From positions 62,001 through 126,000 of the forward strand of contig NZ_JACDUR010000004.1 of assembly GCF_013761175.1 (NCBI RefSeq): 64,000 nt of DNA, read 5' to 3'. Source of the stretch: Nonomuraea soli. GTDB lineage: Bacteria; Actinomycetota; Actinomycetes; Streptosporangiales; Streptosporangiaceae. The translations under genes were made by a program, and so were the position numbers. The first letter of the stretch is position 1, and every line of letters begins with the position of its first letter. Below the pieces are notes generated by a model that did no database searches, was not told the DNA's origin, and saw nothing but the letters and a program-made list of their open reading frames with translations. Positions 41,024-50,700 of the stretch are shown piece after piece.

Positions 41024-42324
41024 GACGCATAGCAGTTGCCGTACTGGCCCTCGCCCTGGTCGGCTGCGGAGCCGACGCAGGAGACCCCCAGCCCGCCGCC
41101 TCGGGCAGCGCGTCGGGAGGCGCGGCACCCAGGACGCTGACCCTCTGGCACTACGAATCGGCCGACGGCGCGATGGGCAAGGCCTGGGCCGAGGCCGTCA
41201 AGAAGTTCGAGGCCACCCACCCCGGCGTGACGGTCAAGTTCGAGCAGCAGAGCTTCGAGCAGCTGCAGAAGACCGCGAGCCTGGCGCTCAACTCCGACTC
41301 GGCGCCCGACGTGATGGAGTTCAACAAGGGCAACGCCACCACGGGCCTGCTGTCCAAGCAGGGCCTGCTGACCGACATGTCCGCGGAGGTGACCAAGCGC
41401 GGCTGGGACAAGAAGCTCCCCGGCGGCCTGCAGACCACCTCCATGTACGACGAGCGCGGCGTGATGGGCTCGGGCAAGTGGTACGGCGTGACGAACTACG
41501 GCGAGTTCGTGATGGCCTATTACAACAAGGCCCTGTTCGACAAGCACGGCGTCCAGGTGCCGACCACCTACGACGAGCTCGTCAAGGCGCTCGACGCCTT
41601 CGTCGCCAAGGGCGTCACCCCGATCGCCAACTCGGGCCAGGAGTACCCCGCCCAGCAGATCTTCTACTCCCTGGCGTTGTCGAAGGCCGACAAGGCCTGG
41701 GTGGACGCCTACCAGTCCTACAAGGGCACGGTCGACTTCCACGGACCGCAGTTCACCCATGCCGCCACGACCTACGCGGACTGGGTGAAGAAGGGTTACG
41801 TCGCCAAGAACTCGGCCGGCCTGGTGGCCGAGGACATGGGTGTGGCGTTCATGGGCGGCAAGTTCCCCATCATGATCTCCGGCAGCTGGTGGTACGGCCG
41901 CGTGCAGTCCACGGTCAAGGACTTCGAGTGGGGCATCTTCCCCTTCCCCGGCAACACGCTGCACCCGGGCTCGGGCGGCAACCTCTGGGTGGTGCCGGAG
42001 AAGGCGAGGAACAAGGATCTGGCCTACGACTTCATCGACATCACGATGAGCCCCGAGATCCAGAACATCATGGGCAACTCCGGCGGACTGCCCGTCGCCG
42101 CCGAGGCGAGCGCGATCACCGACGCCAAGTCCAAGGAGCTCATCGAGACCTTCGGCAAGGTCTCCAGCGGCCTGGCGTTCTACCCCGACTGGCCCGCGCC
42201 CGGCTACTACGACGTGCTCGTGGGCGGGGTGCAGAAGCTGATCAACGGCAAGGCCGAGCCCGCCGCGGTCCTCGACGAGCTGGCCAAGCCCTACCAAGAG
42301 AACCTCGAAAGCCTTGGCAACTAG
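41020..42324 (+). CDS. ABC sugar importer substrate-binding lipoprotein (CUT1 type)
   Basis: A 434-residue lipoprotein: signal VAVLALALVGC, a Gly/Ser linker, then the class B binding fold TLTLWHYESADGAMGKAW, NSDSAPDVMEFNKGNATT, FAYYNKALFDKHGV-like, GGKFPIMISGSWWYG. Ligand unknown; xyloglucan- or cello-oligosaccharides fit the setting. GTG start with GGAGACACC just before it, overlapping the GH31 stop. It forms one importer with the two permeases that follow; no ATPase gene is linked, so a shared MsiK-type ATPase elsewhere is expected. Confidence 0.9.
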   Translation: MRRIAVAVLALALVGCGADAGDPQPAASGSASGGAAPRTLTLWHYESADGAMGKAWAEAVKKFEATHPGVTVKFEQQSFEQLQKTASLALNSDSAPDVMEFNKGNATTGLLSKQGLLTDMSAEVTKRGWDKKLPGGLQTTSMYDERGVMGSGKWYGVTNYGEFVMAYYNKALFDKHGVQVPTTYDELVKALDAFVAKGVTPIANSGQEYPAQQIFYSLALSKADKAWVDAYQSYKGTVDFHGPQFTHAATTYADWVKKGYVAKNSAGLVAEDMGVAFMGGKFPIMISGSWWYGRVQSTVKDFEWGIFPFPGNTLHPGSGGNLWVVPEKARNKDLAYDFIDITMSPEIQNIMGNSGGLPVAAEASAITDAKSKELIETFGKVSSGLAFYPDWPAPGYYDVLVGGVQKLINGKAEPAAVLDELAKPYQENLESLGN

Positions 42325-43132
42325 ACGCTGGTGGCTGTACCTGCTCCCGAGCCTGGTGCTGTTCGCCGTGGTGATCGTCGGGCCCTTCCTGATGAACATC
42401 GCGGCGAGCTTCACCAAGTGGTCGGGAGTGGGAACTCCGCGCTGGGCCGGGCTCGACAACTACGCGCGGCTGCTGGAGGACGAACGTTTCTGGGCGTCCT
42501 TCCAGAACAACGTGGCGCTCATCCTGGCGATGGCGGTGGTGCCGACCGTCCTCGGCCTGGTGCTGGCGGCGGTCCTGTTCGACCTGCGCGGCCGCTCGTC
42601 GGTGGTGCTGCGGGCGTTGTACTACCTGCCGCAGGTGCTGCCGGTCGCGGTGGCCGGCGTGGTGTGGCGCTGGATGCTGCACCCGGAGCACGGTCTGAAG
42701 GTGGACTGGCTCGGCAACCCGGACACCGCGCTGGCCACGGTGATGGCCGTCATGGTGTGGTTCCAGCTCGGGTATCCGCTGGTGATCTTCATGGCCGGGC
42801 TGGGGCGCATCGATCCCGCTCTGGGCGAGGCCGCTTCGATCGACGGCGCCGGCTGGTGGCGGCGCTTCTGGAACATCACGCTGCCGCAGCTGCGGCCGGA
42901 GATCTTCGTGGTGCTGGCGACGTGCACGATCGCCGCGCTGAAGGTGTTCGGCCCGATCTTCGTGCTGACCCGGGGCGGGCCTTCCGACGCGACCCTGGTG
43001 CCGTCGTACTTCTCCTACCTCAACTTCTTCACCAAGCTCGACGTCGGGTACGGCTCGGCGATCGCGACCGTGCTCGCCCTCGTCATCGTCGTGGTGACCG
43101 CCCTGTTCCTGCGCGCCCAGGAGCGGCCATGA
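42314..43132 (+). CDS. ABC sugar importer permease 1 (CUT1)
   Basis: A 272-residue permease with six helices (WWLYLLPSLVLFAVVIVGPFLMNIAASFTKW at the start, quoted in part as YLLPSLVLFAVVIVGP). The EAA loop reads GEAASIDGAGWWRRFWNITLP, which couples to the ATPase. The start is TTG 42314 (MATRRWW), which overlaps the end of the binding-protein gene by 11 bases; no later start keeps the first helix. It pairs with the permease at 43129, coupled by ATGA. Confidence 0.88.
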   Translation: MATRRWWLYLLPSLVLFAVVIVGPFLMNIAASFTKWSGVGTPRWAGLDNYARLLEDERFWASFQNNVALILAMAVVPTVLGLVLAAVLFDLRGRSSVVLRALYYLPQVLPVAVAGVVWRWMLHPEHGLKVDWLGNPDTALATVMAVMVWFQLGYPLVIFMAGLGRIDPALGEAASIDGAGWWRRFWNITLPQLRPEIFVVLATCTIAALKVFGPIFVLTRGGPSDATLVPSYFSYLNFFTKLDVGYGSAIATVLALVIVVVTALFLRAQERP

Positions 43133-43941
43133 GACGCGGATCGTTGATGGTCGCCCTCTTCACCCTGGCCGGGGCCATGATCTTCCCGTTCGTGCTGGTG
43201 GCGCTGAACGCGGTCAAGTCGCCCGCCGACTACAGCACCAACGGGCCGTTCAGCCTGCCTTCCGAGCTCTACTTCAAGGGCCTGGTGGACTTCTGGTTCC
43301 GGGTCGACTTCGGGGAGAAGATCTGGAACAGCTTCCTGATCAGCGCCTCGGTGGCGGTGCTGGCCGTGGTGCTGTCGGTGCTCAACGCCTACGCGCTGGG
43401 CATCGGCCGGATCAAGGGGCGCCTGTGGGTGCTGGTGCTCTTCCTGGTCGGCAACACGCTGCCGCAGGAGGCGCTGGTCTTCCCGCTGTTCTACCTGGCC
43501 CGCGAGGTGGGGCTCTACGACACCCACCTCGCCATGATCATCATCTTCACGGTCGTCCAGGCGGCGTTCGGTACCTATCTGCTCAGCGCCGTCCTGGGCC
43601 AGTTCCCGCGCGAACTGATCGAGGCGGCCTCCATGGACGGGGCCGGGCGCTTCACGGTCCTCATGCGGGTCGTGGTGCCGATCAGCCGTCCCACCCTGGC
43701 CGTGCTGCTGATCTTCTTCTTCATCTGGACCTGGAACGAGTTCTTCCTGCCGCTCATCTTCCTGGTCTCCAACGACCTGCAGACCGTCCCGGTCTCGCTG
43801 GCCGTCCTGCAGGGCGAGAAGTTCATGGACGCCACCACCTCCAGCGCCTCCGCCCTGCTCGGCATCGTTCCCGCCGTCGTCTTCTTCCTGCTCTTCCAGC
43901 GCACACTCACCCGTGGCATCACCGTAGGAGCCATCAAGTGA
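43129..43941 (+). CDS. ABC sugar importer permease 2 (CUT1)
   Basis: A 270-residue MalG-type permease with six helices. The EAA loop is ELIEAASMDGAGRFTVLMRVVVP, here quoted in part; IFFFIWTWNEFFLPLIFLVSN is the preceding-to-last helix region. The ATG overlaps the previous stop, and its own stop overlaps the secreted GH3 gene (GTGA), so GH31, binding protein, two permeases and GH3 form one operon. Confidence 0.9.
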   Translation: MRRGSLMVALFTLAGAMIFPFVLVALNAVKSPADYSTNGPFSLPSELYFKGLVDFWFRVDFGEKIWNSFLISASVAVLAVVLSVLNAYALGIGRIKGRLWVLVLFLVGNTLPQEALVFPLFYLAREVGLYDTHLAMIIIFTVVQAAFGTYLLSAVLGQFPRELIEAASMDGAGRFTVLMRVVVPISRPTLAVLLIFFFIWTWNEFFLPLIFLVSNDLQTVPVSLAVLQGEKFMDATTSSASALLGIVPAVVFFLLFQRTLTRGITVGAIK

Positions 43942-46745
43942 TCAGACGCACGCTTGTCGCGGCCTGCCTGTTATCCACCCTCCTCACCGGGGCGGCCGAC
44001 CCCGGCCTCCCCTTCCAGGACCCGTCCAGGCCGGTCGCCGAACGCGTCGACGACCTGCTCGGGCGGCTCACGCTCGACGAGAAGCTCGCCCTGCTGCACC
44101 AGGCCCAGGCGGCCATCCCGCGGCTGGGCATCGCCTTCCACAAGAACGGCACCGAGGCGCTGCACGGCGTCGGCTGGTCCAACGACCAGAACGACGGCTG
44201 GAAGCAGAAGATCGCCGGCGGGACCGTCTTCCCGCAGGCGCTCGGCCTCGGCTCCACCTGGGACCCCGCGCTGATCCAGCGCGTGGGCTCGGCCGTCGGC
44301 GACGAGCTGCGCGGCCTCAACAGCGAGAACCCGGACCTGTGGGGCCTGCAGGCCTGGGCGCCCGTGGTCGACCTGCTGCGCGACCCGCGCGCCGGGCGCA
44401 ACGAGGAGGGCTACTCCGAGGACGCCCTGCTCACCGGGGCCATCTCGACCGCGTACGGCAAGGGCCTGCAGGGCGACGACCCCGCCCACCTGAAGGTCGC
44501 GCCGGTGCTCAAGCACTACTACGCCTACAACAACGAGAACCGCCGCGGCCTGGAGTCGTCCGACCTCACGCCGCGCATCGAGAAGGAGTACTACCAGCAG
44601 GCGTTCAGGACGGCGATCTCCGCGAACGCCGCCACCGGTGTGATGGCCTCCTACAACAAGGTCAACGGGCGCCCCACCCACGTCGACGCCGACCTGAACG
44701 CCGAGGTCCGCTCCTGGACCGACCAGAGGCTCTACAACGTCAGCGACGCATGGGCGCCCCACTCGCTGACCGACTACCAGCAGTACTTCGCCACCAAGCC
44801 CGAAGCCTTCGCCGCCGTGATCAAGCAGGGCCTGGACAGCTTCACCATCGACGACAACCGCGCCCAGCCGATGATCGACATCCTCAAGGAGGCGCTCGCC
44901 AAGGGCCTGCTCACCGAGGCCGACGTCGACGACTCGGTGCGCAGCGCGCTGACCATCAGGACCCGGCTGGGCCACTTCGACCCCGACGGCGGGCCGTACA
45001 AGAAGATCACCAAGGACGTCGTCGACAGCCCCGCCCACCGCGCGCTCAACCGGGAGACCGCGGGCAAGGCGGCGGTGCTGCTGAAGAACTCCGGCCTGCT
45101 GCCGCTCAAGAACCCGTCGTCGGCCGCCGTCGTCGGGCCGCTGGCCGACGCGCTGCACCGCGACTGGTACGGCGGGCAGCCGACCTACCAGGTGACGCCG
45201 CTCGCGGGCGTCAAGGAGAAGGTCGCGGACGTGAGCACGGGCACCGGCCTGGAGCGCATCGCCCTCAAGCACCTCGACACCGGCAAGTACGTCACCGCGA
45301 CCGACGGCAACGTCGTCGTGGCCGACCGCACCGCCCTGTCCGAGTGGGACCTCACCGACTGGACGGGCCCGGTCTCGACCCTGCGCAACGTGGGCAACGG
45401 CAAGCTGCTCGGCGGCAACTGGGGACCGTTCAACACCGTGGCCGACAACCCCGACGGCTGGTACGTGCAGCAGCAGTTCGCCCTGGAGAAGCAGGCCGAC
45501 GGCAGCTACCTGGTCAAGTACGAGGGCTACGAGATCGACGAGGGCTGGTTCTGGATCGACGAGCCCTATGTGACCGTCGGCGCCGACGGCGTGCTCGGCA
45601 TGGGCACCAAGGACCAGGCCGCGCGCTTCGCCAAGGAGGTCCTCGTCGACGGCATCGCCGAGGCGGCCAGGCAGGCCGCGTCCAAGGACGTCGCCGTCGT
45701 GGTCGTCGGCAGCCACCCGTTCGTCTACGCCCGCGAGTTCCACGACCGTGACGACCTGCGGCTCGGCGACGGTCAGAAGCGCCTGATCGAGGCGGTGCGC
45801 AAGGCCAATCCGCGCACCGTGGTCGTCCTGGAGACCAGCTACCCGGTCATCGTCGACACCCCGAACCTGCTGTGGACCACGCACGCGGGCGCCGAGACCG
45901 GCCACGCCGTCGCCGACGTGCTCTTCGGCGCGGTCAACCCGGCCGGGCGGCTCACCCAGACCTGGTACTCCACCGACGACCTGCCGAGCATCCTGAACTA
46001 CGACATCGCCGCGACCGGCATGACCTATCTCTACAACCGCCAGCCGACCCTCTACCCCTTCGGCCATGGTTTGTCGTACACCACCTTCGGCTACCAGGGC
46101 CTGAAGGCGCAGGGGAACCAGGTGAGCGTCAAGGTCACCAACACCGGCAGGGTCGCGGGCGACGAGGTGGTCCAGCTCTACACCAGCCAGCAGGAGTCCC
46201 GCTTCAAGCAGCCGGACAAGCAGCTGAGGGGCTTCCAGCGGGTGTCGCTCAGGCCCGGCGAGTCGAAGACCGTCACCTTCACCGTCGACTTCTCCACCTG
46301 GGACCAGACGCGCAACAGGTGGATCGTCGAACAGGCCACGCATGACGTCCTCGTCGGCTCGTCCTCCGAGCGGATCAGGCAGCGCACCACGCTCCAGGTC
46401 AGGGGCGAGGTCGTGCCGCCGCGCGATCTGACGGCGACGACGCGGGCGATGGACTTCGACACCTACGCCGGTGTGAAGTTCGTGCCGGAGACCCTGCTGC
46501 GGGGCGACGCTGTCGCCGGGCCCGGCACGATCTCCTTCACCAAGGCGCGCTTCGGAGCGGCCTTCACCGCCCTGGCGGCCGGGACAGGCACCATCGAGGT
46601 CCGCCGGGGCACCACCCTGATCGGCACCGTGAGCGTCTCCTCGGCCGAGTGGAGCACCGTCTCCGCCGCGGTCAGGGCCGGGAGCGGTGACCTGCGCCTG
46701 GTGCTGTCGGAGGGGGTGAGGCTCAGCTCCTTCTCACTGAAGTAG
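43938..46745 (+). CDS. Secreted GH3 beta-glycosidase with inserted and C-terminal beta domains
   Basis: A 935-residue GH3 enzyme with a signal peptide (TLVAACLLSTLLTGAAD). The nucleophile is Asp270 in NVSDAWAPHS. After the (alpha/beta)6 fold begins, an inserted fascin/actin-crosslinking-like domain appears (about residues 435-560: LKHLDTGKYVTATDG, LRNVGNGKLLGGNWG). An Fn3-like domain (VTNTGRVAGDEVVQLYTSQ) and a CBM6-like tail follow. Likely a beta-glucosidase or beta-xylosidase acting outside on oligosaccharides. It is a paralogue of the cytosolic GH3 at 57001. The 3' end overlaps the convergent AEC gene by 12 bases. Confidence 0.9.
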   Translation: MIRRTLVAACLLSTLLTGAADPGLPFQDPSRPVAERVDDLLGRLTLDEKLALLHQAQAAIPRLGIAFHKNGTEALHGVGWSNDQNDGWKQKIAGGTVFPQALGLGSTWDPALIQRVGSAVGDELRGLNSENPDLWGLQAWAPVVDLLRDPRAGRNEEGYSEDALLTGAISTAYGKGLQGDDPAHLKVAPVLKHYYAYNNENRRGLESSDLTPRIEKEYYQQAFRTAISANAATGVMASYNKVNGRPTHVDADLNAEVRSWTDQRLYNVSDAWAPHSLTDYQQYFATKPEAFAAVIKQGLDSFTIDDNRAQPMIDILKEALAKGLLTEADVDDSVRSALTIRTRLGHFDPDGGPYKKITKDVVDSPAHRALNRETAGKAAVLLKNSGLLPLKNPSSAAVVGPLADALHRDWYGGQPTYQVTPLAGVKEKVADVSTGTGLERIALKHLDTGKYVTATDGNVVVADRTALSEWDLTDWTGPVSTLRNVGNGKLLGGNWGPFNTVADNPDGWYVQQQFALEKQADGSYLVKYEGYEIDEGWFWIDEPYVTVGADGVLGMGTKDQAARFAKEVLVDGIAEAARQAASKDVAVVVVGSHPFVYAREFHDRDDLRLGDGQKRLIEAVRKANPRTVVVLETSYPVIVDTPNLLWTTHAGAETGHAVADVLFGAVNPAGRLTQTWYSTDDLPSILNYDIAATGMTYLYNRQPTLYPFGHGLSYTTFGYQGLKAQGNQVSVKVTNTGRVAGDEVVQLYTSQQESRFKQPDKQLRGFQRVSLRPGESKTVTFTVDFSTWDQTRNRWIVEQATHDVLVGSSSERIRQRTTLQVRGEVVPPRDLTATTRAMDFDTYAGVKFVPETLLRGDAVAGPGTISFTKARFGAAFTALAAGTGTIEVRRGTTLIGTVSVSSAEWSTVSAAVRAGSGDLRLVLSEGVRLSSFSLK

Positions 46746-47615
46746 CAGCGCCAGCAACGGCACGGTCGCCAGGGACAGCAGGCTCGACACGAGGATGGCG
46801 TCCCTGGCCAGACCGGCCGGCCTGCCGTACACGGTGGCGTAGACGAAGGTGTTCTGAGCGGTTGGGAGCGCCGCGAAGACCACCGCCGACATCAGCGCCG
46901 CCGTGTCGAGTCTGAGCACGAAGCGCCCGATGAGGAAGGCGAGGGCCGGGTGAGCCAGGAGCTTGACGGCCACCACCAGGCTCACCGGGCGCAGGCGGCT
47001 CAGCTCCGCCCTGGGCACGTCGAGAGACATGCCCAGGGCGAAAACCGCCAGCGGTACGGCGGCCCCGCCGAGGGAGTCGAGCGTGCCCGCGATCACTTCG
47101 GGCAGCTCCAGGCCGGTGGCCGCCACCGCCAGGCCCAGCGCCGCGGCGACCATGTTCGGCGTGCGCAGCGGCGCCCACGAGAACCGTTTCTCGGAGCCGA
47201 GCGCCATGAAGATCGGGGGAGACATCACCATGATCTGGAAGAGCATCACCGAGAGCGCGAACGTGACGTCGTTCAGCAGGTAGAGCGCCACCGGCAGGCC
47301 CAGGTTGCCCGCGTTGACGTACGACGCGGCCATCGTGCCCACGATCCGCTCGTGCAGCCTGCCCTTGAGCACGAGCAGCATCACGCCGGCGACGACCGCG
47401 GTGGCGGCGGCGAAGGCGGCCAGCGGCTCGAAACGCACCTCGGCGAGGTCGGTACGGCTCAGCGTGGTGAACAGCACCGCCGGCATGGCCAGGTTGAAGG
47501 TGAACCAGGTGAAGACGCCCTGGGCGGGTGCGGGTACCCGCTTGCTACGGCTCGCCGCCCATCCGAGGAAACCGAGAGTCCAGATCGGGACAAAAGCGGC
47601 AAGGATCGATTGCAC
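46734..47615 (-). CDS. AEC-family (auxin efflux carrier-like) transporter
   Basis: A 293-residue polytopic transporter of the AEC/BART fold. Visible segments are TFNLAMPAVLFTTLSRTDL, a central MAASYVNAGNLGLPVALYLL that matches the family NxGxxGxP motif, and ALPTAQNTFVYATVYGR. Family members carry organic anions such as malate or malonate. GTG 47615 is chosen; the frame is open upstream but runs through operator site B. It diverges from the GH74 gene and may share its regulation. Confidence 0.85.
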   Translation of the reverse strand: MQSILAAFVPIWTLGFLGWAASRSKRVPAPAQGVFTWFTFNLAMPAVLFTTLSRTDLAEVRFEPLAAFAAATAVVAGVMLLVLKGRLHERIVGTMAASYVNAGNLGLPVALYLLNDVTFALSVMLFQIMVMSPPIFMALGSEKRFSWAPLRTPNMVAAALGLAVAATGLELPEVIAGTLDSLGGAAVPLAVFALGMSLDVPRAELSRLRPVSLVVAVKLLAHPALAFLIGRFVLRLDTAALMSAVVFAALPTAQNTFVYATVYGRPAGLARDAILVSSLLSLATVPLLALLLQ

Positions 47616-47640
47616 CCGCCAAACCCTATCAACCTGGTAA

Positions 47641-47663
47641 TAGTTGGTTTTCAAAACAAACTA
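47641..47663. promoter_or_regulatory. xylO-like ROK operator (site B)
   Basis: TAGTTGG (47641-47647) and CAAACTA (47657-47663) frame TTTTCAAAA. The palindrome extends two bases each way (AA ... TT), making it the most symmetric of the three sites. It lies 26 bases upstream of the AEC start and about 117 bases upstream of the GH74 start, so it can control both. Confidence 0.78.
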
Positions 47664-47779
47664 TTGACCAGATCTTGCCCCTATGTGAACCTCGGTGTGC
47701 AGCAGTTACGCGCCGGCGTACGGCGACGGTCAGGGTCCCGGAACCGGTCTTTCGCACGCCTCCGAGAGGACCCACACAG

Positions 47780-50700
47780 ATGCGCAGAGCACTCTTAGCC
47801 CTGCTCGTACTCGCCTGGCTGATCACCGTCCCGCAGAGCCCGGCGATGGCCGTCGCCGCCGAGCCGTACACCTTCAAGAACGTGAACATCGGCGGGGGCG
47901 GCTTCGTCCCCGGCATCGTGTTCAACCAGAAGGAGAAGGACCTCATCTACGCCCGGACCGACATCGGCGGCGTCTACCGCTGGGACAAGGCCACGGGCAA
48001 GTGGATCCCCCTCATGGACGGGATCGCCGGCTGGGACACCTGGAACCGCATGGGTGGCGTCAGCGTCGCCACCGACCCGGTGGACCCCAACCGCGTCTAC
48101 GTCGCCGCCGGCATGTACACCAACGACTGGGACGCCAGGAACGGCGCGATCCTGCGCTCGACCAACCGCGGCGCCACCTGGGCCGTGACCGAGCTGCCCT
48201 TCAAGGGCAGCGGCAACATGCCCGGCCGCGGCATGGGCGAGCGCCTGGCGATCGACCCCAACAAGAACAACATCATCTACTACGGCACCGCGAACGCCAA
48301 CGGCCTGTGGAGGTCGACCGACTACGGCGTGACCTGGGCCAAGGTCACCAGCTTCCCGAACGTCGGCAACTTCGCCCAGGACCCCAACGACACGCAGTAC
48401 AACTACAACACGATGACCCAGGGCATCCCCTGGATCACCTTCGACCCGCGCACCGGCACGGCGGGCAACGCCACCCAGACGATCTACGCGGGCGTCGCCG
48501 ACAAGGAGAACAACCTCTACAAGTCGACCGACGCCGGAGCGACCTGGACCCGCGTCGCCGGCCAGCCCACCGGATACGTGCCGCACAAGGGCGTGCTCGA
48601 CCACGTCAACGGCTACCTCTACCTGGCCACCGGCGACACCGGCGGTCCCTACATCAACGAGGACGGCGAGGTCTGGCGGCTCACCACCGCCACCGGCGTG
48701 TGGACGGAGATCACCCCGACCCCCGACGCCGACCGCTACTACGGCTTCAGCGGCTTCACCATCGACCGGCAGGACCCCTCGACCATCATGGTCGCCTCGC
48801 AGGTCTCCTGGTGGCCCGACAACATCATCTTCCGCTCCACCGACAGCGGCGCCACCTGGACCAGGATCTGGGACTGGAACGGCTACCCCAGCCGCACCTT
48901 CCGCTACACCCAGGACATCTCCTCGCACCCGTGGCTGACCATGGGCAAGCAGTCGCAGCAGCCCGAGGTCGACCCCAAGCTGGGCTGGATGACCGAGGCC
49001 ATGGAGATCGACCCGTTCGACTCCAACCGCCTGCTGTACGGCACCGGCGCGACGATCTACGGCACCACCGACCTGCTCAAGTGGGACAACAACCAGCAGA
49101 TCACGATCAAGCCGTTCATCGCCGGCCTCGAAGAGACCGCCGTGCTCGACCTGATCAGCCCGCCCACCGGCGCCAACCTGCTCTCGGCGGTCGGTGACAT
49201 CGGCGGCTTCCGCCACACCTCGCTCGACGCCGTCCCGTCGATGATGTACCGCACCCCGCTGCACGTCACCACGCGCAGCATGGACTACGCGGAACTGTCG
49301 CCCTCCACGATCGTGCGCGTCGGCGACACCAGCGAGACCGGCGTCACCCACCTGGGCGTCTCGACCGACGGCGGCGCCAACTGGTGGCAGGCCAACGGCG
49401 AGCCGGGCGGCATCACCGGCGGCGGCTACGTGGCCATCTCGGCCAACGCGGGATCCATCGTCTGGGCGCCGGGCGGCGCCGCCCCGCACTACTCCACCAC
49501 CCTCGGCAGCTCCTGGACGGCCGTCTCCGGCCTGCCCACCGGAGCCCAGGTCCGCGCCGACCGCGTGACCGCGGGCAGGTTCTACGGCTACCACGGCGGC
49601 AAGTTCTACGTCAGCACCAACAACGGCGCGACCTTCACCCAGACCGCCGCGACCGGCCTGCCCACCGGCGGCGCCGGATGGGGCGTCGAGGGCGCGACCA
49701 CCACCACGGTCCGCTTCAAGACGGTGCCGGGCCAGGCGGGCCACGTCTGGATCGTCGCGGGATCGCCCTCGACGGGGCAGTACAACAACGGCATCACCTA
49801 CGGCGTGTGGAAGTCGACCGACGGCGGGACCAGCTTCACCCGCCTGTCCAACGTCACCGCCGCCGAGAACATCGGCTTCGGCAAGGCCGCCACGGGCGCC
49901 TCGTACATGGCCGTCTACCTGGTCGGCATGATCGACGGGGTGCACGGGCTGTTCCGCTCCAACGACGGCGGCACCTCCTGGGTGCGTATCAACGACGACC
50001 AGCACCAGTACGCCAACATGGGCGAGGCGCTGACCGGCGACCCGCGTGTCTACGGGCGCGTCTACCTGGGCACCAACGGCCGCGGCATCATCTACGGCGA
50101 CCCGTCGGGCACCCAGACCGACACGCAGGCGCCGACCAAGCCGGGCACCCCGGTGGCGTCGGCGGTCACCTCGTCGGGCGCGACGCTGACCTGGACGGCC
50201 TCGACCGACAACGTCGCGGTGACGGGTTACGACGTCTACCGGGGCAGTACGCTGGCCGGCTCCACGACCGCGACCTCGTTCACCGCGACGGGCCTGTCGC
50301 CGGCCACCGCCTACACCTTCACGGTCAGGGCCAAGGACGCGGCGGGCAACACCTCGGTGGCCTCCGACGGGGTCACCTTCACCACCACCTCCGGCACCGA
50401 CACGCAGGCGCCGACCAAGCCGGGCACCCCGGTGGCGTCGGCGGTCACCTCGTCGGGCGCGACGCTGACCTGGACGGCCTCGACCGACAACGTCGCGGTG
50501 ACGGGTTACGACGTCTACCGGGGCAGCACGCTGGCCGGCTCCACGACGACGACCTCGTTCACCGCCACCGGGCTGTCGCCCAGCACCGCCTACACCTACA
50601 CCGTCAGGGCCAAGGACGCGGCGGGCAACGTCTCGACCGCCTCCGACCCGGTCACCTTCACCACCTCGCAGGGAGGCACAGGCAAGGCCTGCACCGCCAC

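Noticed and set aside
50117..50674. CRISPR-like or mobile repeat
   Set aside because: The repeat unit is a 279-bp in-frame Fn3 domain, with no spacers and no cas genes.
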